Origin: Mesotaenium endlicherianum
Lineage: Eukaryota > Streptophyta > Zygnematophyceae > Zygnematales > Mesotaeniaceae
Direction of reading: 5' to 3'
Assembly (NCBI GenBank): GCA_009602735.1
Contig: WELA01013859.1
Location: 1,560-39,308 of the forward strand
Length of the DNA: 37,749 bases
The position numbers and the translations under genes are program-made. A model generated the notes under the pieces. The model was given only the letters and a program-made list of their open reading frames with translations. It was not told the origin of the DNA and did not search any database. Shown here piece after piece: positions 1 through 9,567 of the stretch. Within the stretch, counting starts at the first letter, position 1. Each line of letters begins with the position of its first letter.

Positions 1-2
1 AA

Positions 3-617
3 GGGAGGTCGGTAGACTACTCCATGTCTACTAGGGAGCAGGACGACTTAGTGGACGAGACCCCTACTCTCTCCGAAGAGGAGGATGAGGAGGAAGAGGA
101 AGGAGAACAAGGCAGAGGAGAAGCATCAGCAGCGGGTACTCAGGATACCCAGGGACAGGCAGTGGCACTTCCTAAAGAACCACGATCAGGTGTGTCGAAT
201 GTGATCCCCGTTATGGCGACAACTGGACCCCGCGCTCGCTCCCCCAGCCCACTTGCCCAAGCAGGGGAAGAAGCTGATCTGACGGTACTGGGCAGTTGAC
301 ACAGACAGAAATCCCCAGAGGACAGGGGTGCCAGAAGAGGGACACGCGGGTGGGCCAGAGGTATGCCAGCCTCCCCCTCCGCTCAGGGGCATGTACCTCT
401 AGCCAATGTATTTCAGCATCCTACTGGAATGCCTGTCTATGTGGGAATCAACACCCAAATAGTTGAAGAGCAGGCCACCATCCTCCGTTCTCCCCGAGGG
501 CCAACTTTAGAGCAAACAGGGTTCTTTAGAAGGCCAGCTGACAGACCTAGAGGGCTGTCCAGATCTAGGTCCAGATCTCCGTCTCCTGACCCTGAAGCCC
601 CAGGAACAACCCCTTAA
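3..617 (+). pseudogene. Retroelement ORF3, C-terminal part (family A copy A1)
   Basis: The window opens inside this frame, which runs from base 3 to the stop at 615-617 with one in-frame TGA at 297-299. It aligns with the C-terminal part of ORF3 in copy A6: a GRSV-Y-S stretch, an acidic Glu/Asp run, then a motif resembling ASPS-x-x-GHVPLA, QHPxGMPVYV and LRSPRGP. It is clearly more diverged than A3, A4 and A6 are from one another, so it looks like another subfamily. Unlike the others it ends in an Arg-Ser dipeptide tail (about 560-600) resembling SR-type RNA-binding tails. It lies directly upstream of the hairpin, PPT and 3' LTR, as ORF3 does in the other copies. Function is unknown. The internal stop suggests a decayed copy. 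Confidence 0.75.
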
Positions 618-695
618 GGTGACACGCTGAAGAGGCAGTCAGTAAGGGAGGCTGGTCAGGTTCAGTTCCCTTATTTAAAATTTCTGCAGTTTAAT

Positions 696-730
696 GTTGT
701 CGAGGCGACAACAAGTTAAGTTGGAGGGAT
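696..730 (+). promoter_or_regulatory. Polypurine tract with adjacent hairpin, copy A1
   Basis: A hairpin GTTGTCG-agg-CGACAAC (696-712) is followed by the purine tract AAGTTGGAGGGA (718-729) and one base before the LTR. The tract primes plus-strand DNA synthesis in LTR retroelements. The same 12-mer lies beside the LTRs of A3 and A6 on the minus strand. Confidence 0.8.
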
Positions 731-1448
731 TGTAATGAATCAGTATATTAGTGGATATAATATTCATTTAAATATAATAGTTAATTAAGTTCAGCCTGCT
801 GAACTTTAGTTAATAGTCAGTCTGCTGGACTTTACATAATTATCAGTTTAATGACTCAGCCGAAAGCAGCAGGCTGAAGTCAACTTAAGTCAGCTTGCTG
901 ACACATTCTTTGACAGCCAGCTGACTTCCGTGCTCGGTAGCAGCGAACTGCCTTGATATGCATCTAAGTACGACCTGCTAGATGAATGGCCAGATGACAT
1001 CCCCATGATGGATGGCTATTCGGGATGATGGGAGATGGCGGTGGATTTGGTTAACCGAGGTCCTACCAACGTGGTTAACTCCCGGGTAGGCGGTGCCATC
1101 GCACTGACCGTTGAACAGTAAACTCATTCCATGTACATATGCTAGGCATTGCTCTCGAGTTCGGCATTCGGAAACGAGGCCAACTCTCTTGTACAGCTTA
1201 CTGAGAGAACTCTGAATCCAAGGCGAGAAGCCATTGATACGCACTGTCTTCTAACCTTGCTTATGTATGAGTTTACTGATTTGCATCATTGATGCTAGTT
1301 TACTCGCATTTGACTTACGAGTATTATTCCCTGCTAGTGTATTGTCCTTTGCCGTTTAACTAGTTAACGGAAATACCATAAGATTACTTGCTGATATAAA
1401 GATCTTTATTAATTGTTAATCGCCTATTTGGTAAGTCGATTCATTTCA
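731..1448 (+). repeat. 3' LTR of family A copy A1
   Basis: A 718-bp LTR running from TGTAATGAATC to GATTCATTTCA, so with TG...CA ends. Related copies are at 17967-18687 (minus), 23266-23882 (minus, partial), 24382-25101 (plus) and 33346-34066 (minus). Its 5' half carries the near-palindromes GTTCAGCCTGCTGAAC (789-804) and GTCAGCTTGCTGAC (889-902), kept in the other copies. An 88-codon antisense frame spans 978-1244. The matching 5' LTR lies outside the window, so no target duplication can be tested. Confidence 0.9.
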
Positions 1449-2265
1449 GATCTGGAGGGTTCAAGCACGACGAGCCCAGAGGATATACACAAGACCCCCC
1501 CAGCAGAATGAGGTGACTGCTACCGGCACGCCCTCTGCGGACTTCAGAGGTCTGACCTCTGTCGGCCGGGTCCAGCCGCTGCCGAGTCCGGCCGACCCTT
1601 TGCCGAAATAAGTTATTGTGACATCAAACTCCAGAAAACCCCATCTCCCAAATCGTCGACACTAACCCTAAATATAAAGCGTATCCCCCTGATTCTCCTT
1701 CCTTCCTGAAGTCTCGCCCCTCTTCCGCCTCGCGTTTTTTAGTTCTCTTCTAGGCCTTGTCAGGCGGCAGCAGGCGGCGCCGAGCGGCGGGCAACAGGCG
1801 GCGGGTTCAGGCGACGGCCGACTTGTTGCTGGCACGCGAGCGTAGAAGGAGGCCAGGCCTGCATGGTATGGGTGCCGCTCATCCACATCATCGCAGCGTT
1901 AGAGCTCGCCAGCGCTGACGTGGCGAGCGTGCACGCGCGCTCACGAGCTGCTGAAGCACACGCTTGACGACATTGACGCTGCTGAGTTCCTGCATGCATG
2001 CTCACGCCGGCCAGGATAGGGCAGATTTGGGCCTGCACATCGTGCTGCCAGGTTTCGCAGAAAGGACACCGCCACCCAGTACAACGTGGGGCTCGAGGGT
2101 CTTGATTGGTTTTGCCTTTGGAGGTCAGGCTTAGGTTGGGAATTTGTGTCTAGGGTCTGGGTCTTCTTTGGCAGCTTGGGGCTGCCCACCAATCTCTCCT
2201 TTCCTTCTCGTCCTTCCCAAGCCATCCCCTCTTTCTCCTGCCCTCCACTTCCCTCCCTTGTTCTT
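1449..2265. other. Intergenic flank of A1 with two GC hairpins
   Basis: No convincing gene is seen. Right after the LTR are two inverted repeats: CAGAGGT-ctg-ACCTCTG at 1545-1561 and GTCGGCCGG ... CCGGCCGAC with arms 1561-1569 and 1588-1596. The rest is GC-rich, and its short reading frames show no recognisable motif. Confidence 0.5.
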
Positions 2266-2405
2266 CTGTGTGTGTGTGTGTGTGTCAGTGTGTGTGTACG
2301 AGTCTGCATGCATGTTTGAACGTGCGTACATGTGTGTGACTGCACGCCTGCGCGCGCACGCGCGTATGCATGTGCGTGTGTGTGTGTGTGCGTGCGCGTT
2401 TGTGA
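2266..2405. repeat. Alternating TG/CG/CA microsatellite
   Basis: An imperfect run of TG dinucleotides with interspersed CG and CA, including a run of CGCG. Alternating purine-pyrimidine DNA of this kind favours Z-DNA and can be unstable. Cys/Val-rich and His/Thr-rich frames on the two strands are by-products of the repeat. Confidence 0.85.
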
Positions 2406-2420
2406 GAGTCTGCACGTTTT

Positions 2421-4182
2421 CATGTGCATGCTTGTGCACGTGGATGTGCACTCGTGTGTTTTTGCGTGCAAGTTTTTTTGCGTGCATCGCATTTCTATGC
2501 TCGTGTCTCTCCCTTGTGCCAAAGTCCCGTCACAGTGTGTATGTCTGTGCGCTCATGCCTTGCATTTCTGCACGGCACACATGCGGCGGGGGTAACGGTG
2601 ACAAGCCGAGCAGCCCGCTGCACGCACTGCCCCTTCAACTTCTGCATACGGCGGCGTGACGCGCCTCACACGCGAAGCAGAGCCCTAAGCCCTCACCCGG
2701 ACCCTAGCGATTGCGGCAGGTGCCCCGTGCAAGGCCAAGCGGGGGTGGGCGTGCTGGTGGAGGCCTGCGACGCGTTGGCTAGGGCCAGCGTCAGCACCAC
2801 TTCAACGTGACTTGCAGTTTACATACGTCTTGGAGGTGACCACCAAAGTCCCGCAGGCGGCTCTCAACCCCAACCCTAATCCTACTTCAACCTTCAATCT
2901 TCACCTTCACCTTCACCTTCACCTTCGTCCTAAGCGTGGCCTTGTTTGAATCCTAACACCACAATCCGGGTGCAGCCCCTTGCCTGCCCTAGCTTATCGT
3001 ACCTCACGCCGAGCCCTTTGAGCCTACGCCTAGCTCCGGAAAAATTCCAACCCTAACTAAAATCTGCCGTGATTGTTGGACAAGCCTCTTGAGATCCCCC
3101 GGATCCCCCAACACCACTGCAAACTGCAAAACATAAACCTAGTTCGTAAATCCTAGACCACTAAGCCCTAGGTCCAAAAGGCAAGCCCCTCCCCTGCGAG
3201 GAGGCCCATGGCTCGCCAGGAGGCAGTCTTGTGTCGCTGCGCCCCTAACTTCACCGCCCCTGTGCACCCAGCTCCTCCTCACCCGGTCACTTGGAGTTGA
3301 TTTTTTTTTGAAAGTCCTAGGGCCCAATCGCAAGCTCCGATCTAGAACCAAGCCCAATTCTCAAGCCCAGAACCTTGAGCCGCCCTATTGCTTGCCCCGA
3401 AGCAGTGCTCTTCCTGTGAGCCGAGCGAGCTTGCGGCGAGCGCAACGCCAGGTCTCACTGGAGGGGCGACGTCAGGTGAACCCGAGAGCGTTAAAAGGGG
3501 GGGTGAGGGGAGGAGGGGAAAGGGGGGGGGCTGGCCACCTGTCGAAGGTTGCGACGCGGTGGGATGGGGCGAGACGAGACGAGATGCGGATCAACGCTGG
3601 CAGCTGGCTGGATCCTCGGGGCTTGCTCGTCGGCGTTGTTGTTGTCATCAACAGCTAGGCTCTTCCACTGTCTCTCATCTCAACTTCCCCCCCTCCATGC
3701 AGCTCTCCCCTTCCTCTCGCAACTTCTCCCCGCCTCCCTTCACCCCCTCGGTTGCCTGCTGCTCCCCCGTGCATCGGGGGGCACCTTCTCCCGCGTGCAT
3801 CGCAGATATAACCTGGGGCCGCTCGGCTCAGAACCTTAAGCCCTCGCATGCAGCCAGCACGCCCCCCTCCCCCCCCCCGCCTCCAAATAATGGCCGCGCA
3901 TGGGCTGCCGCTGGCTGCGGTGCCGGCGCTGCCGATGGCAGTGCGGCGTCGCGGTCCGCGCGCGCTGCTGCTGGTGCACTCTCGGGCCGGCTGTGCTAGA
4001 GCTGCAGAGCTCGCGTGCTTGTGTATAAGCTGATGCTGCTGCGTGCGCTCTGAGGAAGCCGCCCTTGGGCCCATCGTCGCCCGCTGCGCATCTATGGCCA
4101 CCCCTACGGCTGGCTCACTGGGCAGGCGGGCCGGCGGGCGGCGGGCGCCCGCAAGGGCGAACGAGTGCATGGGCAAACAAGC
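2421..4182. other. GC-rich intergenic DNA without a supported gene
   Basis: Contains a short TTCACC hexamer repeat at about 2899-2925 and a G-rich stretch at 3497-3530 with several G runs that could form a quadruplex. Many overlapping frames exist on both strands, as expected where stops are rare, but none shows a protein family signature. It might hold promoter or CpG-type sequence of an unseen gene. Confidence 0.45.
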
Positions 4183-4235
4183 AAGTGAGCAGGTGAGCAG
4201 GTGAGCAGGTGAGCAGGTGGGAGGGTGGGTGGGTG
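4183..4235. repeat. GTGAGCAG tandem octamer
   Basis: About four to five copies of the octamer GTGAGCAG in direct tandem, followed by a GGGTGGGTGGGTG tract. It lies just left of dispersed repeat copy 1 and has no counterpart beside copy 2. Confidence 0.8.
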
Positions 4236-4262
4236 ACCGTGGACCTTTGGGGGAGAGGGGGG

Positions 4263-4790
4263 GGGAGCATCTGAGGCATTGCTGGGCTTGCAGCCTCTTC
4301 CTCCTTCTCCTCCTCCTCCTCCTTGTCCTCATGCCTCCTGCTAGCTGGACCCCAAACCCCAAGCCCATGCCTTCACCTGGGAATTTCTATTCCCCCGGTT
4401 AGTGGGAAGTTGATCTCCCCCTCTGCTCTTGAGCTGGCCTTGCTCCTCTCTGAGTCCAAGCTCCTATTTTGGCTCGTCAGCTTTCTACGCCCCTGGCTGC
4501 TCCGATCAGCCTCAAATGAAAGGCCTCGCCTCTTTAAGAAGCCCCTTGTCCTCCTAGCTGCCAGAAAACTCACACCCCTTCCTCAGTCTTAGCGGCGCTG
4601 GCGTTGAGGGCCAACTCGGGGCCTTTGGGATTGGGGTTTGGCATGTTGTAAGGGCTCAGCGGATGTGCCGATGAGGCGTGAACTTTCACGCACTCTCGTG
4701 TCTGAGGTGGAGTCTGCGGCTGTTGGATGCATTTTTATCAGGGGGACTTGTGCGTGGGGGGGTTTGGAGGGGGAAGACGGAAGGGGAAGG
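4263..4790 (+). repeat. Dispersed repeat copy 1
   Basis: About 520 bp that reappear in inverted orientation at 22575-23093. Shared landmarks are GGAGCATCTGAGGC at the left edge, GCCTCCTGCTAGCTGGACC, GCCCATGCCTTCACCTGG, CTCTTGAGCTGGCC and AGGGGCTTCTT (reverse). Both copies end in G- or C-rich low-complexity DNA next to an N gap. Reading frames are not kept between the copies, so it is probably a noncoding repeat or an old pseudogene. I do not recognise its family. Confidence 0.7.
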
Positions 4791-4846
4791 GATAAGGGGT
4801 TGGAGGGAGGGGGAGGAAAGGGGAAGTGGGGGAGAGGGGGTGGAAN
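4752..4846 (+). repeat. G/A-rich polypurine tract ending at a gap
   Basis: Almost pure purine on the plus strand, with many G runs, ending at the N at 4846. It could form triplex or quadruplex structure, which may be why the assembly breaks here. Confidence 0.7.
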
Positions 4847-5676
4847 ACGAGACAAAGGGACAACCAATAAATTCTTTTAAGTGCTGAAAAATATAATTTG
4901 TATGTAGTTGGACCTACTTTTGTATGTCAAGCAGCTTCTTATTCCAATCGAAAGAAGTTAACAAATTGGAAGTTCTCTTTCACCCCGCTTGTGGCGTTCT
5001 TTAGGACCCTTTTGCTTAAAATTTACATTTGACAATTCCAATATTAAATGGCAAATAGCTTCATCTTAGACTATATATCTTCAAATGATTTTAGAAAGTG
5101 ACGACACTCCCAACAATTTCACATGAATGTCACGTTCAACTATCAACAAATTAATATTTTTAGAAGTTGTTCACGGTTGTTATTAAACCTGATTGTGATT
5201 GGTCCAAGTTTTTGCACATGTGAATAAAATTATGTTGTAAATTTTAAAATCCCTCCTTCCAACACTAAAATTTTGTGAATATTGTTCTAAGATTTCCACC
5301 ATGAATAATATAGTGCATCTAACATACTTTATTGCATTTGCACTACATTTCGAATACAAACATCAATGTGGTCCACACACGTTGCTGAATCTTAAATGTT
5401 GATCAAACGGCCGGCCATCTTGATTGACCTTTTACAAAGGAAAAGTCTAATGTCAGAAGTTGTCAACTCTTTGACAAATTTTGGAAATGCCGTCAGCAAG
5501 GGAAGACTTTCTCCAATTTTTTAACAACTTGACGAGGTTGGTTGCTTCCACGCGTTGTTTTATCCCACTAGTCGACTTTGCTGAGCTTGAGGTGCAGCTG
5601 AGATTTGCGTTGGAATTTTCAAAGTTTGTCCATTTGAATTTATCACCCATTAGAGCTAGAATGATTTGGGACGGTA
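4847..5676. other. AT-rich intergenic DNA
   Basis: A sharp change from GC-rich to AT-rich composition. Short frames exist (for example 5481-5687) but show no family motif. The 5210-5460 and 5800-5920 stretches share vague phrases, such as 'aatcaaacgg' followed by 'atctnggttgac', suggesting an old imperfect repeat; I could not establish a boundary. Confidence 0.4.
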
Positions 5677-5722
5677 TCAAATGTTGAAACGGTCCGTCGA
5701 TTTTTGCCGTTTCAACATTTGA
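5677..5722. repeat. Perfect 16-bp inverted repeat (hairpin)
   Basis: Arms TCAAATGTTGAAACGG (5677-5692) and its exact complement (5707-5722) flank a 14-nt loop. No gene is recognisable next to it. It could be a small-RNA hairpin, part of a degraded inverted-repeat element, or chance in AT-rich DNA, although 16 perfect bases is long for chance. Confidence 0.8.
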
Positions 5723-8215
5723 ACATTCTAAGTGTGCATTAGAGGAAAGGTGTCACTACAATACATGGTCAATTTCATACTTATTGTGATTATCCAGGTG
5801 TATCAATGTGTGAATTATGTTCCTTTGCAAATTTCAAAATCCTACACACCATTCAAACGGTCACCATCTCGGTTGACTTATTAGAGTTTGTCAATTTTTG
5901 TATTGACATTGTAAAGGCTCTTGAACGATAAAACTTTTTATTGTAGAAATTTAATCGTCAAATAAATTTCAAAGTTATAAAAAAGCTTTAAACCCCCCCC
6001 TCCGTAGCAACATCCTTCCCCCGACTGGGACACGCGCGGTGGTGGGACCCACCCCTCGTATCTGTTGGTGTAGTTAAGCGCCAAGGCGGACCATGCATGC
6101 AGCGCCAAGGGTGACCATGAAAGGTTGATCTGGGCCTCCCTCCGCGGGACAACTGGGGGCAGAGAGGCGAGGGTGTACGAAGGGGGGGGGGGGAGGTATT
6201 GCGCAACAAGCGAGAAGGAGCGCAAGTCAGACGGGGCTGGAGCTGGGGCTGGAGTTGGTGCTAGGGCTTGAGCCAGGGTTTGGGGGGCTACCTGGTGGAG
6301 ATAGCACGTCTGCGGGGGCTCTCCATAATGGTAACTGGGCGCTCACAACGGGCAGAGCTTGTTACACCCGCCACCCCCCTTCTTCCCCCTACCCGCGCGG
6401 CGGCCGTGCCACGCGAGCAAAGTGCTATGCCATCGAGTGCTCGGTGCCTGCTGTTCAGGAGAGAGGCCATTCGTGTCCCTTGTATTGGAACCATCGGGAG
6501 GGCTGGCATCATCGTGTGTGCCCATTTCACTTGTGGGCACATAATTTTGTGCCAGGTGCAGAAGTGGCTGCAGGTGCTGTGACTTCGTAAGTTCCATTTG
6601 TGCAGCCTGCCGTACGTGCATGCCACCTAGCGCTTGTTCGGAGGTTTGCCTCCACGTGATCTATAATATAAATATATAAATTAACATACATAATATATGT
6701 AACATATATATTATATGTATACATATATACATATATGTATATGTATATACGTTTGTACGCACACATATTTACATAATTTGATAGTACTCTATTGTATATA
6801 CATGTTAAGTAATTGCTATCTCCTAGTTCTCCATTTAATGGCTTCATGCTCTGCCGGCAGGTACCAAGAACAGCCGGCCTTGCCTCCCCCGTCTCCCTCT
6901 TTCTTCTCTCTCACATCCTCCTCCCACTTTACCAGCGAGCACCTACCCTCTTCCCCCTCCCTCGTGTTGTGTACAAATATATCTGCTTAAATAAATATGC
7001 AACTTTATGAGATAGGAGCTAATTGGAGCACAAGTATGTCCAAGGTAATGTAGGCGGGAAGATAACAAGCAGGTGTCTATCTTTGTAGAGAGGTTGCCCT
7101 CAAAGCTCACTTCTTAACGGCGACTGCTTCGAACTGCTCTACTCGCTATCGTCTAGCCTTACAAGGGCAAGGCCACAGCAAGGCTACTGTCACATGTGCT
7201 CTCGTTGGCTGGCACAAGGGGCCAGGTTTAGTAGGAGAAAGTAGTTGCTCTGAAGCGCCACCACTGGCGTTCTTGACTCCGTTAGCCTCTCTAAGTAATC
7301 ATCTTTCTTGCCCCTTTGCTGGGGCTGTATAGTATAAGTTTTGCTGTTTAGTCTCGCTGGGGCCTGCGTTAGATGTTTCTTATATTAAGTTTACTTTCCC
7401 TCCGCTAGGTACATGGAGACTTGTTGTGAGGTGGGCCAACCTCAGCTAGCTGAGGAAGAGGTAGCCATTGCTTGCAACTGTTACCTGTATATTTCTAAAA
7501 TGTTATAAAGTTGGTCATATTGATGATTACATGCTAGCTTGTGTCATGAAATGCATGTGTGAAGAGTTGTATTTAGCAACAAGGTTCTGGAAACTGTTTC
7601 TAAATTGTGGACGTGGTTGCGTCCTTGGACATGCCGAATTTTCAAGCCTACAGCCATTCATATCTTTGTAAGACACTTGTCAAGTGCACATCCACTGAAG
7701 ACAAAATCTATAAGCTTAGAAGGAGTTAATGATTGATATACATTCTTACCAAAAGAAGCACAAACAGGAATATAACTTGAGCTGGGACAACAATAATTTT
7801 GTTTTCACATTATTCTGGCATAGCCACATGATTCACCTTGAGTCAAATACTTCCTTCTAAGTTCACTCAGACCCGCGGTGCTCTAGGAAGCTTCAAGGAC
7901 CAAGAACGAGGGTCGGGTCCGAGCACGGTGCAGATGAAACTGGCACGTAAAATCCGCTATAAATTCCTACATGAGTAATCTATCTTCTTGAAGCTGCATA
8001 TACGGGCCCTTAGCCAACAAAATTTTAATAAGTACCTGCTCAGCACTACCTTGAAATCTTACAAGTCCATGTCCAGCCCCAAGGCAATGAATCGAGGACC
8101 TCATGGGAAAGAACTCTGGTACACCATCACATTCCAACATAATGACATTTTCTTCACACGTGCTCCGAATGACCTTGTCACTGCCTTCATGCTTGATCCT
8201 AGCTCCTACAGCTTA
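5723..8215. other. Intergenic DNA with AT microsatellite and weak exon-like frames
   Basis: About 6655-6760 is an AT-rich (TA)n-type repeat with many self-complementary segments. Frames at 6255-6590 and, up to the solo LTR, 7988-8215 (about 76 open codons) have no recognisable domain. The second has ordinary amino-acid composition and ends where the solo LTR is inserted, so it could be an interrupted exon, but joining it across the LTR gives a stop after eight codons. No gene is claimed. Confidence 0.4.
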
Positions 8216-8774
8216 TGTAGTGAAACAGATAGATAAAGTACTTCGTGCGTGTGATCGATGCATGCTGATGAAAGTATTAAAGTTGCCATGCTTGGGAGGG
8301 AAGGGGTACAATACTTTATCTATTCAAGACAAGGATCTTTGAACACAAGTGGTAGCTTCTTGAAAGAGAGATGGCTTCTTGAAAGTTAATATATTTCTAG
8401 AATTTGGCAAGTACAAGAGTGATTCTGGAATGCCTTTTTGTGTTCGAGCTCTTGTTCAAATACTTGCTACATAAGTAATTTCTAGGAAGGTGCGTGTTGA
8501 TGTGTTGCCACCCAACACATCCCAAAACTTGCCACCTCTTTCTAGAATAATATGCACATGTCCTTTTGACCTAAAAATGGCACATTTGACTTTTGCCACA
8601 TGGAGTTTTTTTAGGTCCTTCCTCTAACTTCGAAAATGCCTTAGAAGGTTCAAAGCACATGAACCAAGTCACTAGAGTATCTATTCACACTTAACTCCAC
8701 ACAATACTACTCCATATATATTCAAAAAATTTAAAATATATGCAAACTAATATATTATAACTCAAATCACTACA
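8216..8774 (-). repeat. Solo LTR of family B
   Basis: Reverse-oriented copy of the family B LTR, running from TGTAGTGAAACAG to CAAATCACTACA on the plus strand. It is bracketed by GCTTA (8211-8215) and GCTAA (8775-8779), a target duplication with one mismatch. It is longer than the other two B LTRs because of an extra stretch of about 60 bp near 8240-8310. There is no internal element sequence, consistent with LTR-LTR recombination. It lies only 257 bp from the full family B element, in the opposite direction. Confidence 0.85.
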
Positions 8775-8906
8775 GCTAAGGAGCCCAGCCATCAAGCACG
8801 TAGCATGCATACTGTCTGAGCAGCACCTGATCCCTTAATCGCTGCCCAACACCACAATTCTAGGAAAGAGCGACATGCGCATGGGATGCATGGGCAGCTG
8901 TAGCAG

Positions 8907-9031
8907 GAGCAGGGCGTGCCGAGGAAGGCTCCGCTGAAGCTGTTGGAGTGCTTTGCCTTATCCGGAGAGGAGCACGGCATAGAGGACAATTTGGGTGAGC
9001 AGGGGGTGCCGAGGAAGGCCCCCCTGAAGCT
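8907..9031 (+). pseudogene. Host exon with 30-codon tandem repeat, left half
   Basis: This open frame starts after a possible tandem splice acceptor (tag-cag, about 8901-8906) and reads EQGVPRKAPLKLLECFALSG and onward. Bases 8906-8995 are a 90-bp unit that begins again at 8996 and is cut at 9031 by the family B element. The second unit resumes at 15719. Joining the two parts mentally across one copy of the target duplication leaves four base differences between the units within the shared codons (GGC/GGG, GCT/GCC, CCG/CCC, TTG/CTG), and all four are synonymous in this frame. That pattern favours real coding sequence. I do not recognise the protein. The upstream exons are not identified. Confidence 0.55.
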
Positions 9032-9530
9032 TGTAGTGATTTGAGTTATTATATATTAATTTGCATTTATTTTAATGTTTTCAAATATATTTGGAGTAGT
9101 ATTGTGTGGATTCAAGTGTGAATAGGTACTCTAGTGACTTGGTTCATGTCCTTTGAACCTTCTAAGGCATTTTCAAAGTTAGAGGAAAAACCTAGAAGAA
9201 CTCCACGTGGCAAAAGTCAAATGTGCCATTTTTAGGTCAAAAGGACATGTGTACATTATTCTAGAAAGAGGTGGCAAGTTTTGGGATGTGTTGGGTGCCA
9301 ACACATCAACATACACCTTCCTAGAAATTACTTATGTAGCAAGTATATAAGCAAGAGCTAAAACATAGAAAAACATTCCAGAATCACTCTTGTACTTGCC
9401 AAATTCCAGAAATATATTAACTTTCAAGAAGCCATCTCTCTTTCAAGAAGCTACCACTTGTGTTCAAAGATCCTTGTCTTGAATAGATAAAGTATTCTGT
9501 TTTACTAAGTACTTTATCTGTTTCACTACA
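9032..9530 (+). repeat. 5' LTR of family B
   Basis: A 499-bp LTR from TGTAGTGATTTGAG to GTTTCACTACA, matched by the 3' LTR at 15211-15713. The TATATAA box at 9344-9350 would set the RNA start near 9375. The PBS follows one base after the LTR. Confidence 0.95.
9344..9350 (+). promoter_or_regulatory. Family B LTR TATA box
   Basis: TATATAA about 180 bp before the LTR end, conserved in the 3' LTR (near 15525). Position and conservation fit a Pol II core promoter at the U3/R border. Confidence 0.55.
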
Positions 9531-9531
9531 G

Positions 9532-9548
9532 TGGTATCGGAGCTAGGC
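9532..9548 (+). promoter_or_regulatory. Primer binding site (initiator Met tRNA)
   Basis: TGGTATCGGAGCTAGG begins two bases after the LTR. It resembles the plant initiator methionine tRNA 3' complement (TGGTATCAGAGC...) with an A-to-G difference. Family A uses the same TGGTATCGGAGC core, so the difference may reflect this genome's tRNA. Confidence 0.85.
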
Positions 9549-9567
9549 ACTTTGGTAGCACAAGAAG

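Noticed and set aside
1545..1596. Helitron 3' end hairpin
   Set aside because: GC hairpins are present, but no CTRR terminus follows and no Helitron 5' end or Rep/helicase is seen.
1941..2810. Overlapping Cys/Val- and His/Thr-rich frames on both strands
   Set aside because: They follow the TG microsatellite and its flanks; all frames are open because of composition, with no domain.
3388..4368. Long frames on both strands in the GC-rich block
   Set aside because: Stops are rare in GC-rich DNA; there is no motif, splice pattern or conserved counterpart.
6255..6626. Overlapping frames on both strands
   Set aside because: None has a recognisable domain, most lack an ATG start, and they end in the AT-rich repeat.
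7988..8236. Host exon interrupted by the solo LTR
   Set aside because: The frame reads plausibly up to the LTR, but joining it across one target duplication gives a stop after eight codons, so the case is too weak.
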